In this document: one piece after another, positions 12,048 to 25,065 of the stretch
Layout of the letters: every line of letters begins with the position of its first letter
Position numbering within the stretch: position 1 is the stretch's first letter
Origin: Datnioides undecimradiatus
Lineage: Eukaryota > Chordata > Actinopteri > Lobotiformes > Datnioididae
Length of the DNA: 64,000 nucleotides
Direction of reading: 5' to 3'
Assembly: GCA_008933995.1 (NCBI GenBank)
Contig: WARS01000031.1
Span: forward strand, 6,425,979-6,489,978
Position numbers and translations under genes: made by a program
The notes under the pieces: model-generated
Databases searched by the model: none
What the model was told of the DNA's origin: nothing
Seen by the model: only the letters and a program-made list of their open reading frames with translations

Positions 12048-12631
12048 TATAATGTAATGAACAGATCAGAGGTTAAAGAGTCCTATAACTCATTAATTTG
12101 GGTTCATGGTCCAAAACTTTGTTGTATTGCTTCAGAATTTCAGTTTCAGATGCAGAAAACACCTTCTCTTCTCTATTAGACAAACATTCTCATGTCTGTT
12201 TTGATTGCATGTGGTCTGGACGGCACTTTGCTGCACCTGTAAACACACCCAACTGTGACATCACTGGATCTTGGAGTACTGTTTTTTTTTTTTTTTTACA
12301 TTTTTCTGATGTCTCGGTTCCTTGAAGGTCCTGGAATGCGTTCCATGTTTGTGCCAACTCGGCTCTGGACGGCTGTCCTGGAGAGGCTGCAGCTGTTTGG
12401 GAGTCTCTAAGGCAAGAGTCCAGAAAGACACAGTTTTCTGGAAACCTCTATGACATGTGTGCCAGCCGCACCACTCTCCCGCCTAGCACTGTGCCTGCAC
12501 CCCAGAGCCCTCCCACCTCTGACCAGACCAACCAAGAAACACTGAAAGGGCAAGCAAACAGGCACAGCCCAGTCTTTACCACCCTGCTTGTCCCTGTATG
12601 CAGCACCCTGCTACTACTGCTCTGGGGTTAG
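9636..12631 (+). CDS. nrn1l: Neuritin-like protein (GPI-anchored), 3 coding exons
   Basis: Coding exons are 9636-9690, 11350-11497 and 12328-12631. The joins keep phase (1, then 2) with GT-AG borders and give 168 aa; human NRN1L is about 165. Residues 1-26 form a signal peptide. The mature part has six cysteines (C33, C43, C67, C76, C84, C112) in the neuritin pattern, including CLLTLGDS, SWNAFHVC and a C-terminal LYDMC block. A Ser/Thr/Pro-rich linker (115-150) leads to a hydrophobic tail (151-168, VFTTLLVPVCSTLLLLLWG) typical of a GPI-attachment signal. Neuritin family members are extracellular, membrane-tethered neurite-promoting factors. Neighbouring thap11 supports NRN1L rather than NRN1, since the two are close on human 16q22. 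The first ATG is taken; M7 or M10 in the same frame would also leave a signal peptide. Confidence 0.92.
10555..10720 (+). repeat. Possible 5S-rRNA-like relic in nrn1l intron 1
   Basis: The string AGAAGCTAAACAGGATC, near 10622-10638, matches 14 of 17 bases of the 5S rRNA internal promoter region (GGAAGCTAAGCAGGGTC). Weaker similarity follows it. This could be a decayed 5S pseudogene or 5S-derived SINE, or chance. The flanks do not align convincingly. Confidence 0.2.
11655..12010 (+). repeat. Degenerate copy of a dispersed teleost repeat (nrn1l intron 2)
   Basis: The stretch has landmarks of a family I recognise from percomorph introns: CATGGTGCCCTCAGGAT, TAGCGCCACCATGA, GCTAATTAGCAAA, AACATGCTAAACACCAT, and TAGCATTGTCACTGTGAGAA before a final AACATGCT. 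It is strongly diverged. Other copies in this window are at about 24870-25065, 43555-43745, 56640-57020 and 63080-63310. Confidence 0.6.
12015..12050. repeat. (GT)n microsatellite
   Basis: About 13 near-perfect GT units followed by ATGTGTGTAT, inside nrn1l intron 2. Confidence 0.9.
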
Positions 12632-15600
12632 TCACCCCCTCTACATCTTTAAATTAGAACGACGACAACTGGCCGTCAGAGTCCTGCTGCCCCAACAATC
12701 CAAATACATGAGGGTAAACACTCATCACAAGTCAGGGTCTTCATGACATATCAGTCCGAAAATAAGGATTTCAATAACTGAATCAAAATGAATCATTGGA
12801 TTCAATGTTTCTTACCTTGACAAGATGGTGCATTTATTTGGACATTAGATTCATATTAAAATAAGTGGATTGTGATTGTGATGAAATGCACTGCATTATA
12901 ATATGGTCTTACTGGAATGACAAAGCTGAGATGCAAACATCTTTGTTATAAGCTAATATTTATTGTAAATACTTTATTTTTTAGCACTACTCCAGCACAA
13001 TACCACACAATTTTTAGGACAAAAGAGATTTTAAGGGACATTTTAATGCCAGGTGTTCAGATCTGCCTGTGATCCAATCAGAGGTGACCCAGAGGTGACT
13101 GTTATGACAGGGTGAAAAACTGTGTTTTTGTATTGTAAGTTTATTTCATCACCCTGTATGACTGGTTTGATGTCAGAGCATTTTATGTGACTCCTTTCAA
13201 TGGTTCAGTCCCTTTTCAGTTATAAGTTGCATTTTTTTCATTCTGAATTGCTACTTATAGTAAAGTTTAACCTAAGGTTTAATGATTTTTTGCATCCTTA
13301 TTGGCGCCAGTTGAGATGGACACAGAAGAAAACACATATAACAATTCACTAGCAAGGACCACACCATCAATGAGATACGTTTGAACAATTTATTGACGAG
13401 AAGAACTAATTCTTCAGATGTTGCTGAGTGTGGGGAAGCTTTGGATGGGAATCCGTCGTAGCACAGATAGAAAGAAGGCGAGAAAGAGATACAAGAGAAA
13501 AGGGTGGGAAGGAGGGTTGTCTAATGCGAGAATGAAAGAGGGGAGAGAGGAATAGGAGGGTATTTATAGGGAAGTGATGCATTGAGGTGTGGTCCTGCTC
13601 CTGAAACTTTGCTGATAGCTCCAATTAAACATACCAAACAAATTAAAACACATAATTTTAAAGTCTTAAAAAGTGTAAAAGTGTAAATATTTACTAAATT
13701 TCCCAAGTTCTTCCTCATAACATTAAAAGTTGACCTGGGATGTTGTTTAATGTTGTGTAACTTCTCTGACACTAAGCAAACTCTGTAATACAACCACACA
13801 CTTCATTTTATTTGCTGGTTGTCATGTTTATTTGCTGTAATTTTCTTCTGGTTTTGGTTATTTGGATTTTGTCTTTTTCACAGCAGTACAGAGTGATACA
13901 TGCCTCTTTGTTTCACTTTCATTTTTAACCCAACAAAAACTTAAATTAAAGGAGGCTCATGCTGTGATCCACTATGCAGATTTTTTCTCCTCTAATTGCA
14001 ACTATTACTTTTCTTGAAGTCATGGGCTTATCTGTGTGCATGTGTGTGCGCGTGTGTGTTTGTGTTCTTAATGCTCTTAAGCTCTTCGTTTCATAAGAGC
14101 AGATTCATGAGTAGATTAATCTCATGTGTCTTTGTAGCAGGTTACACCTCGAAACCCTTGAAAACAATCTTGGTGCCCTCAGAGTGTGGAGGAAGAATAC
14201 TGTGAGGGGGCAGCGAATGATAATGATTTGATAATTAGTTGTGCAGCATGTTGCCATGTCAGCATTGACATGAAGTGTGACTTGATCATGATGTGAGCAG
14301 ATATGACAATAAAGGTCAGAGTTGGTGGCTTCATTACTGCAGCGTGCTGAATTTTACTTTCTGCTTTAGGTTCTGCTTCCACTTAAAGATTCATGAGTTA
14401 CGCTTATTTAATGTCAGGTTATGACTGGGTGGCCTCTGTTGCAAAAACTTCACAGGTTCAGGGGCAGATTTGAATAGTGCTGTTTCACAGAAGCTTCAGG
14501 CTTCTGCAGTTTGACATGGAGATGACATGTTTAAAAGCCAGATTATAACCCTGATTTGGCAGTGATGACTGATTTTCAGTACTGCTGACAGTCTGCACAA
14601 AAACATGGCAGGTCACCACAGACAGAGAGGAGATTCATATCTGAGTGGGCGTCAGTGTGATTATGTATACCAGTATCTATTTTTAAATCTGATTCTGTAG
14701 TTTGAGTAGAAATCTAAAAGCTTTGCACCTTTTCTTTTTCTTTTTTCTTTTTTTTTTTACTGTAAATGTATGCAAACATCAGTTGTGTGTATCTTCAGTC
14801 AGTTAGGACTTCTGATTTAAATTTGATTTGACAGCACAAAATATACATCACATTTAAAAAAATGTAAATAAACAACAGTGCTACGCTTTAGTTCCTTTGT
14901 GTTGAATTTTAATAATGAACTGATTCTCTGTTGTATAAATCTTCTTTTTGACCAACATCCTTAGTAATAAAATGCACTTATCATGATCATTCATACAGTT
15001 TTACTGGGGTAACATCATTAAAAATTGAAAGCCTTTTTTCTTTATATTTGTAAGAAAACTCCTGAGATATTTCTGAAAACAGCGTGCAGCAACATGCCTG
15101 ATGGCTAAAGCAAGTAAGTCTTTGAACTGCCCCCAGAACACCTTGGTGAACACGCTTGCTTTAATCTCCCTTTGTCCTGCATTTCACTTGAGAAAATCTG
15201 CAACATCACTGTGAAATCTCTGTAAGGAGCCCCAAAGCCTTCACATTCTGCGCCCAGCTGTTGAAATGTTAAAATACAGCAAAAGTTGTTGTTTTTTTTT
15301 TTTTGCCTCCTGCAGCCTGAAAATCAGTGAGGTGTCGAACAACATTCAAGGGATTTTGACCTGTGCTCTTTAACAGATGGTGTGTAGCATAAAACATGGC
15401 TGGGATTATGAATTCCATGTGTAGTGGACTGTACTATCTGATCCAGGACTAGATCAAAATATGCACTCTGTACATAGACAATTTACTCTACTCATATCAA
15501 ACCCCCTAATACCAGTTAACACATAAACAAATGCTGCAACCCTGTCATTTAAATATATGACTCTGTAAATACACACATGAGACATATATTTAATAAAAAA

Positions 15601-16600
15601 AACTCAGCAACGTGCTAAGTCAACCTCTCTGTTCACTGCAAGCAGGTTTTTGGGTCCAGCTTTGTTTCTGCGTATACACTTCTGCTCTCTTAGTGCTCTC
15701 TGTATCACCTATGAAACCTTTAAAGTAATCAGGAGTATATCATTGACAACACACCTAAAATAAACAGCATGGAAGAACCAAAACCATTTATCTCACTCAA
15801 GGCTGAATTAATATAACAGGGGTCACCTGTGAGATCAAGTCTGTATGAGAACAATACAGTATAAAACCACAAAATTGGTGCAGGATGCAGGACTTATAGG
15901 GTCTATTTGCAGAAATTGGATATAATATTCATAATTCAGTTTTAATCAGTGTATAATCATCTGAAAATAAAAATAGTTCTGTTTTTGTTACCTTAGAAGA
16001 AGGCCTTTATGTCTTCACAGGGTCCTCTTGTGTAGACTCCACAATTTGTCACTGCTATGTCTCTACAGTAGCCCAGAATGAACAAATTAAACACTAGAGA
16101 GTGAGTGGAGGGGCATTTAGTGTGCTAAATGTATAGAAATGTGCTCTATAAATCAAGGACTAGTCAGTTGCAATCTGCCACCTCACCACTTGATGCCACT
16201 AAATCCCTCACACATTGAAGTCGTCCACCACTTCACTTTTTTATTTTGATGCCCTGTCCTGAAAAGATCCTGCTTTTGAAACATTAGCAGTTTTGTACTT
16301 TCTCACTTACTTAATTTGTATTCAAATACTGGTTCAGTTAAGGAGAGAGGATGAGAATAAAACGAGGGCCTAGCAGCATATATTTGCCCTGGAGGTCCTA
16401 AGCAGGTTCATTTGGTCATGGACAGAATCACTACATTTATGCTTTTAAAATAAATGTTCATGATTTGGAGAAAAGCTTTTCCTGTCCCATCTCGGACGCT
16501 GAGCTACTATAAATGTAAGAGACAGACAAACCTAAAAGGAGAGAGAGGGTGAGAACACAAGCAAACATACTCACTTTAGTGACAAATATGCCACCTCAGA
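12632..16600. other. Gene-free stretch between nrn1l and slc38a8
   Basis: About 4 kb. The first few hundred bases presumably form the nrn1l 3' UTR, but no strong AATAAA lies near the stop; ATTAAA near 12857 is the nearest candidate. The rest is AT-rich, with poly-T runs (14730-14760, 15290-15305) and no supported exon. Confidence 0.5.
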
Positions 16601-16863
16601 GTGAAATGCTTTAATAGTCAAAATGTCCAATTATACCACGTGAGTCGTGTGTGCGCGTGGATGTGGGCTATATATTCAGGTGGTTTACCGCCAACCAGGT
16701 TTACTGACATAGACACTCGGAGGAATCAGCTAAAAATCAGAACAAACTTGGAAAAGTCATTCGTGTGTATCAGAAAATCTTATATACCAGTTCAAACACA
16801 CAAAGTTCGATACTTATCGAATCGGTTTGAACTTCTCGGCGCTGTGAGTCTCGGTTCAGGATC

Positions 16864-19800
16864 ATGGAGGAACTGGCTCGCGAGAGCATCAGCCTGCTGG
16901 CGCGGTCTGCGTCTCACGCGGACCCGCCGCAGCTCGGCTCGTTCGGCGCGGTGTTCATCATGCTGAAGTCTGCGCTGGGAGCCGGACTGCTCAACTTCCC
17001 CTGGGCTTTCCAGAAAGCGGGAGGAGTGACCACCGCCATCAGTGTGGAGCTGGTGAGGAAACCTAACACCTGCAAATGGACTAACTGCTGCTGTTTGGGC
17101 AGTGTTCAGGAAAAGTATTAAAGGCTTGTTGTGCCCATGAAACGTTGTACACGAACATAGACTCAGCACCCTTATGGATTACTTGAATTATAATGGTAAT
17201 GCAAATTTCCTTAATTTTACGGGCATATAAGTTGCATATAAATGTTGATATTTAGATGCTGTTGTGGGCTCAGTTTAATAATTAGCCTGCACACTGAGTA
17301 TGTATAGACTTACCAACCCTGGGTCTCTCCCTGGTGTTAAAGAGGCACATCTTTTTCACGAGTGAGCTCTAATGAAGCCTCCAGTTTAGCTGAGGACCTG
17401 AACTTTCACTGCACTACATCTTCTGACTATCACAAAAAATGTGTGTCTGTATGTGTGTGTGTGTGAGTGCTTAATGGATGGATTTTAACATGGGTTTTCC
17501 AAGAAAGGTGCCATGGTCCCAAGAGGCTGGGAGGCTCCTTTGAGGGAACTTCTGTGTAAAGTTACAGTTTGGAAAGTTAAATGTCATAACAATTTTTTAT
17601 TCTAGTGAGCCCAATATAAGTCCACTTCCATGCCAGGTCTAATCTAATATTAACAATTTATTTCACTATTTCCTCTATAATACAGCTAAATGCACAGTTA
17701 GTCTACATTAAAATATGCTGATCAGTATATCTTTCTGGGGAAATCATAACTTTGAACACAGGTTTCTTTTGTCAGTGTGCTGTCGCAGGAACCTTAAAGC
17801 TAAAAGAATTATTGGATTAATCTGTTCAATGGTTGCCATAAAATGTATAACTTTTTAAATTCAAATAGAAATGTGACTCGCTTTAAAGGCAGAATTTTGT
17901 GGTTACAGCAAAGCAGATGTTAATATTTGCCTCTTTGATGTGCTGCTGTCATATCAAACTGAAGGTTTACTGTCACTGTTAACATTGTTAAGAAGTTTCT
18001 GTTCATGAGAACCAGCAGGTCCATCTGTCTAATAACCCATCTATGGTGAGTGTGTGTAAACAAAGATGACATTTGAGTTCCTCTCCCGGTGTTGCTGCAG
18101 GTTTCTCTGGTTTTCCTCATCAGCGGTTTGGTCATCCTCGGCTACGCCTCATCGGTCAGCAGACAGAAGACCTACCAGGATGTGGTGCGTGAGGTGTGTG
18201 GACGAGCTGTGGGTCAACTCTGCGAAGTCTGTTTCTGCTTTAACCTCTTCATGATATGTGTTGCCTTCCTGGTGGTGGTGCAGGACCAGCTGGAGAAATG
18301 TACGGGCTCTGTTAAGTATTTTTGATAATGCAGATTCGCCCATCAATCAAAATGGCTGACACATCACTAAAAGTTACGACTGAGTTACAGGTGTATGTCA
18401 TGATGTTACTGGTTGAAATATGCTGGCTCTGGCTGATGTAAGCATGTATCAGATTTTATTTACCAGGAAGAAAAAAAACAATCACAGTTTGATATTAAAA
18501 ATTATATGATTAATGATAAATGATTTTTTTGGTATATATTGTTAAATAGTTGGACAGTATGATCATAGATTTGATCTAAAATGATTAAAAAACATTTTTT
18601 CATTTTATTTTGACTATGTTACACTGTCAAAGACTTGGCTTGACCCAAACATGCAAAAGATTTAAACTAGAACCACTGTCCCTAAACGTCTTTCCTAACA
18701 GGCACCAGACAGCCTTTATGGCACTGTCGCCTAAAGAATGAGGATGGTTATGCTGGTTTTCTAGCACAAAAGGGAAGAATAATACCAAATATGATCAGGA
18801 CCTAAGCAAAGCCCTGTAAATCTTCACTAATCTAAATTAGTATGGTTTGATGTGTGAACTTTCATGTTAACAAAACATTTTTAATAAGGCACAGTTTTAG
18901 AGTTGCCATTAGAGATTATTGATGATGTTTTATGCAGCTCTAAGTCATCAGGAAGCACTCGGCTGTTTGCACTCGGTCTCTGCAGTGTTTGAATGTTTTG
19001 ATGTTATGAAGGCACACAGTGGAGTTTGTGATGAATTTAGCAACCATTTCCCATTAAAAAAAAAATCTCTTTTGGACCAAAAATGATCCGGCAGCAGTAA
19101 CACAAGCTTTTTTGATTTTTCCCTTTGTCTTTTTGACCATCTGAAACCCTCAAATCCCTATAATGTTTTTGCTCTGTTCTGATTTTAAAGAGTGCGCTTG
19201 ATTGGATTTACGAACACCCCCTCAGAAAAAGTCAGAAATTCTTCATTGAGCATCGTGCAGATGGAGCACTTAGTGAGATACGTTCAAGGACAAAATGCTT
19301 CTTACACATTCATGGGGGTGTTTTCACTATTCTTTATATTCATCCACAACATCAAAACATTTATCCAGTTACCCCAAAGTTAAGCAGGCTGCAAAATGAT
19401 ACAAATGAATTCTCTGTAAATCTGTTGTCGTGCTGTATGCAGATGCCTTCATGTTGCAGCAGTTAAATATGTTCATTTTGTTTCTTGTCTGTTCTTCTGT
19501 CCTCAGTGTGTATTTCTTTATACGAGGCAGTGACTGGGTCGAGTGAAGCAGAGATGCCGTATCACTGGTACACTGACCAGCGATTTGCCCTCTTTGTCAT
19601 GTGCCTCTTCATCATCTTACCCCTCTCCATCCCAAAAGAAATCGGCATCCAGAAATACACGAGGTACACAGCACTTATCTGTGGTCAGGAGGACATCCAG
19701 CTTTTATGTAATTAAACTATTTTTTCCTCTTATTAGTGTGCTGGGGACGCTGGCAGCTACGTATCTGTGTGTGGCAGTGATTGTCAAATATTACCTGATG

Positions 19801-22800
19801 GAAAGCCACAGTGTCGTAATAACTCCAGAGCATAGCCAAGGGTCAGTAACACAGCTTTTAATTGATGTACATGTGTATTTTTCACCAGCTTCTTATTTTC
19901 TACAGTAAAATGTGTTTGCGTGTGTCTCTATCTGTATGTCTGTGTCTTTTTTTTCAGTGTCAGTTCATGGGCTTCAATGTTCAGTGTCGTGCCGACCATC
20001 TGCTTTGGCTTCCAGGTAGGATCAACTTCAGGCTGGTATTAAGAAGGCAGTATGTTGTGATGGTGGGTTTTCGCTCTAATGAGTTAAATACTCTGATTTC
20101 TTGGTATTCAAGTGTTTTTTTTTAGTGATGTAGAATCAAAAACACACAATGACATGCAACTAAATGAGCATGTGGACTATGCTCATAAGCACTGTGGTCT
20201 GGGACTGTCATTTAGGATGCAAGTATCATTTATTTGTGTTCCACATTTTTAGCTACGTGTTAGTTAGCTATTATATGTTTTTTGCCGATATTTTGGGTTG
20301 CTGTTATTGTTGGTTGACTTGATGATGATACTATCTATTATTTACTATAATATATTTCTTGCTGCTTTGCACACTGTTTGTTTTATGTTCATAATGTGCA
20401 TGATAGGAAAAGAAAAGGATAGAGGGGAAATGATAACAAAAGGTGCATACCACATGATCGCAACATTCATGATTCACTTCCTGCCAGGGACTGCTGTTGC
20501 ATCATTGTTGTTGAACCTCCCCCTCTTTCTTTCAGTCTTTTTTGTCTCTTTTGTTGATGATTAATAAATAAATAAAATTTCCTTATGTACTTTGCATCAA
20601 GTTATTAGAAATAATCCTCTTGTCTTGAGTCTTTGATGTCAGTGGGTCGCATGAATGGTCCACAAACAGATGCACTTGAAGACACCATTGTACTTGAAAG
20701 CAATGTGTTGAAGTTGTTGAAGATGTTTTTACACATAGACAGATGCTTTTGTTATATATCTGCTTGATCCTTGAATCTATAATGTGAACAAAGCTAATGT
20801 CGACTCACTTGGTGAATATCTATGACAGCAGTAGCAGACAAGCTCTTTTTAACCTTATGAAGAGATGACTGTACATAATTGTGTGTTGAAATTTCTGTAT
20901 TTTTACAGATACTACTCTCACAACTAAGATCATAATAGGACTTAATTAGACCATATTAAAATTTTGATCAACTCAAGTTCACAAGCTTTAACAGTTTCCT
21001 TAGCATGTAAAACCAAATGAATACAAATTTTGCAATCAGTAACTGCAAATGTCAGTAAATCATAGACATAATGTTAATCAATAATAATCAAGTTTAGCTA
21101 AGGTAATCAATATTCAGTACTCACTGAAACTACAGAGAGCAGCCCTCGCTCATGATAACTAAGTTGGAAAAACAGAAGGAAAAATCTAATTTTCTAAATC
21201 TGATCTCAGTAACCGTTGTGTGTGTTTGCAGTGCCATGAGGCTTGTATAGCAATCTACAGCAGCATGGAGAACCAGAAGCTCTCCCACTGGGTGGTCATC
21301 TCTGTGCTCTCCATGTTCTTCTGTTTACTCATCTACACTCTAACAGGTGGGTTCACCCCTAAAGTCTTCACTGCAGTATGAGCTCACCTGAAACCTGCTA
21401 ACCATGTCAACTCCTTCTCCATCTCCAGGTGTGTACGGCTTCTTGACGTTTGGACGAGTAGTTGCCTCAGATATTTTGATGTCATATCCAGGAAATGATG
21501 TGGTCATGATCATTTCCAGATTACTGTTTGGAATATCAATTATCACCATCTACCCTATTATTCTTCTGCTTGGGAGGTAAGTGACACCAGTTTATTATTT
21601 TTGTGTTGTTTTTATTTATGTTTTAACCCCTTTCATGTTGTCTGTATGTGTGTGTGCGTGTGGAACAGATCTGTCATCCTGAACCTAATGCTGCGCATTC
21701 AGAGACGTCGGCGAGGGATTGTCACTCATTTGTTTGAAAGTCGCTGCAGAGTCATTCTCACTGTGATCTGGATCACCATCACGCTGCTCATCGCCATGTT
21801 TGTCCCTGACATGGGTGAGGTCATCAGTGTCATCGGAGGAATCAGCGCCTTCTTCATCTTTATTTTTCCTGGTGTGTGAACAACCTTAAATATTTATGTA
21901 TATAACTGTATATGTATGTAATAATATGTTTAATACTTTTTGTATTATTAGCTTTCTGGTCACAGGTCCATCACTTGGAATTGGACTAACCTGTGTGCAA
22001 AGTGCTGTATAAACCAAGTTTAATTGACAGCCATGCATGTGACTCGGAAGGATAACACTGACAATTTGGTGTGTGTTTGTGTGTTTTAGGTCTCTGCTTA
22101 GTGTTCACCATGCAAACTGAATCTGTGAATCCAAGAGTCAAGTGAGTGTGCTCTTTTTATTTGAAAATAAGTTTTTTAGGCAACACCTTGTTTTACAAGT
22201 ACATATTTCTGAATTATTTTCTGATAGTTTCCAAGAAAGTTCCAACTGCAACTGACACTAGTGAAAACAGTTCATCTGCTCCGGTAAAGTAATTAAATCC
22301 AGTGGTTGATGTAACCCTGAGTGCCTTTTAGTCACTTATCTACAGCTCTGCTGAACATGCAAACCTTGTTTTCAGACAAACATACAATTCAACCTATATG
22401 GAGAATAAAGTTTACAATAATTAGTGAATAATGAATTCATGTTTACTTTGTTATAAATGTAGTTTTGTTTTAGGAAAGTCCTTTTTTAAAATAGTAGCAA
22501 ATGTATTTTTTTGTTTTTGTGTCCATTCTGAGGAAATGTTTAAGAAATTACAAAACTTTCCAGTAAACCAACTTTTTCAAAGAATTAAACCCCTAAACAA
22601 GTAAACAAACAGGATGGGGATCAATAAAATCTGTTGCAGATCATACAAACTTGCCATGAGGTCTCATATTACAGACTAACAATTACAAAAGTGATGTAAG
22701 TCCACAGCAATCTGCTTTGATTACTAATCACAGTCCAGAAAGTCTTTTAAAGTCTGTTTTGTATCATGTCTTTAAAACAAAGGAAAAGTGAAGGTTGAAT

Positions 22801-23136
22801 TTGTTTCAAGAAAAATATGAAGTTCTCTATGTGCATTAATTTCCAAAGTAGTTTGATCCAGTTTGTCAGTTTGATCAGTTTGTTATTACATGAAGATGTT
22901 TGATTTACGGAAATTAGGATAAATAATTATTAATGACTTTGAAACAGAAGATGTATATTGTTTTTAATAACTTCCTGTGGAAAGTCATCTGCACTGGTCT
23001 TTCTATTGATGCCCCTGATTTTCTTTCCTGCAGGGTGATTTTAACAGTTTGGGGAGTCATAACCATTGTAGTCGGTGCCTTCATCTTCGGACAGAGCACA
23101 ACTATCGCTGCCATGGAGCTTTTCCACAAGTTCTGA
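16864..23136 (+). CDS. slc38a8: SNAT-type neutral amino-acid transporter, SLC38A8-like, 10 coding exons
   Basis: Coding exons: 16864-17052, 18101-18299, 19507-19663, 19737-19841, 19958-20015, 21232-21346, 21429-21576, 21669-21871, 22090-22141, 23034-23136. All joins are in frame with GT-AG borders and give 442 aa (human SLC38A8 about 435). The protein is a polytopic membrane transporter of the AAAP/SLC38 fold with about 11 hydrophobic segments; in mammals it carries glutamine and other neutral amino acids. Diagnostic blocks are [14 protein letters not shown] (36-49, first helix with the unwound GAG), [29 protein letters not shown] (229-240), [10 protein letters not shown] (274-283), [10 protein letters not shown]-like [10 protein letters not shown] (291-300), [13 protein letters not shown] (380-392) and GAFIFGQST (423-431). 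SNAT7 (SLC38A7) is the nearest alternative, but the FPWAF and [19 protein letters not shown] segments are SLC38A8-like. Human SLC38A8 loss causes foveal hypoplasia. Confidence 0.95.
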
Positions 23137-23365
23137 AATTTACACCATTATCACAACTATCTGCAGGGGCTGCTTCACTGTGACATCTGTAAGCAGTTTG
23201 TGATGATTCTCATCAAAGATCATCACAGGCTGGATATAAAATATATTTACTATGTGAGAATGTGATTTTTTTTGTGTGATGCATAAACATTGGATTTAAA
23301 TTGTTTGCCAATGTGTTGTCAGAAAAGAAGACTGTCAAAGTACACTACTAGGTATTTAATTTTTA

Positions 23366-23371
23366 AATAAA
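23366..23371 (+). terminator. slc38a8: Likely slc38a8 poly(A) signal
   Basis: A canonical AATAAA about 230 nt after the TGA stop, in AT-rich 3' UTR. Assignment is by position. Confidence 0.5.
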
Positions 23372-24118
23372 ATATTCTTTAAATAGATTTATCTGTTTGA
23401 TTTTTTAATTTAGTATGCCAATAATGTAGTGTATTAAATGAGAAAATACAAAGTGATGCTTTTGTTTCTCTTTTGTACTGGCAAACACTGCTAGGGGGCA
23501 GTATTGGACTACTGAAGCATTATTTATATATCTCCTGGGTCACTTCACATAGGAGTGAAACTGTATAGTGGTAACACAGATAAGAGAAAAAATTGTTCTT
23601 ATCATTGTTATTGTTATTATTGTTATGGTCTCAGGGATCATTTTGACAAGAGAGTGTCATGTTTAAGCATGACAATATTCTTTATTAACGTAGACAGATG
23701 GACTTTATGTCCTTGGAATACATGTTTGCATCTACCAAATGATAATATGAGTGAATAATAATAAGATTTTTTTTCTTGTAAGTGCATTGTTCTTATCCTT
23801 CCTCTGCATTTTTCCATCCTCTCGCTTTACTGACCTCCACAAGGCCTGAACTATATGAGAGATATAAATCTGCAGCTTTCGTTGAACACAGATTGATGGC
23901 TGAGGTATGCTGAATATCACTGTTTATTGTTTATTGACTTCAAGCTTAAAGGAGTTATAGCATACGGCCTGTGAGCGTGCGCGGGCTCACACATCTGCGC
24001 CAGTGTATGAGTGAGTAATGATTTACAGTAAATCCAGAAAATGGGCACCTTGTATGTGCCAGGAGGGGTCTGCTTAAAAGGAATGTATCAGCCTAACTTC
24101 ACATACTTATATGTTTGA

Positions 24119-24163
24119 ACACACACACATGCATGCACACACACACGCACGCATGCACACACA

Positions 24164-24200
<37 letters not shown>
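24119..24200. repeat. (CA)n microsatellite
   Basis: An impure CA/CG tract with TG interruptions that becomes pure (CA)n toward its right end. Confidence 0.9.
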
Positions 24201-24203
<3 letters not shown>

Positions 24204-24869
24204 GAAAAAGAACTTCATTCAAAAATAGACCAGCTAGAAACACACAGCGGCTTCTTATCGATGCCTCGCTTATGTAATGGGTTTATTTCATCTCGTGCAG
24301 CGTGACTGTCCTCAAGGGAAAACCTCAAAATGTTATACTCATGGGATTATATTTCAACCTGCTGGCCAAATGACTAAATCCACTAAATGCTGGGGGGAAA
24401 AAAATCCCTGAAAATCACACAAACCACAAACTGCTTCTTGAATGCTACAGCTGCACTCACTGTAAACTGGATCCCAGTAGCTTAGCACTTCAGCTCTCTG
24501 TGTAACCCATTTTAGCCTTTAAGCTCTTTCTGTCTTCAACAGTGGAAGAATGGCCACACTGACTCAGTTATGACTCACAAAAGCCATTGTTTTTTCCATA
24601 TCAATTGAGAAAAAAAAGAAATGTGTATTTTGAGCCAAATTTGTGCTAAATGCTGATACTGCCATGCTTAAATGTGCACAAAAATAATGCTAGGTATGCA
24701 TTGTGATCATGCACATTGTAGGTATAATAATAATGTTCACATCTTACTTTAGCATGTCATCATTCTCATGATAGGCTCAAGGAAATGTCTTTGCAGGTAT
24801 CATCAATCAAGGAATGCACAAAACAAATGCTGATGAAGTAAAAGGTCAGTTAGTTTATGCAGTTCATCC

Positions 24870-25065
24870 TGAAAGGACCCTGAGGTGATCAGGTGATCAC
24901 CAAATTCAATCAAAGTCATCCTCTGGATGAATCTTCCAGGTATTCTGGTGCATCTTCTGGGACGATCAATCTCATAGTTGTTGAGATATTTCAGTCTGTT
25001 GAGGTGAGCTGAAAGAGGTGCCCCAACCGACCAATAGATCCACCAGCATGGCTAAAATAAAACAT
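24870..25065 (-). repeat. Degenerate dispersed teleost repeat, minus orientation
   Basis: On the minus strand it reads CTCACCTCAACAGACTGAAA followed by TATCTCAACAACTAT, then a CATCCAGAGGATGA and GGTGATCACC segment. This is the same family as 11655-12010. Confidence 0.6.

Noticed and set aside
20298-20564. 88-codon hydrophobic frame in slc38a8 intron 5
   Set aside because: It lies between well-fitting exons 5 and 6, lacks splice borders in frame, and is explained by T-rich sequence.
24111-24305. 64-codon His/Thr-rich frame
   Set aside because: Translation of a (CA)n microsatellite.
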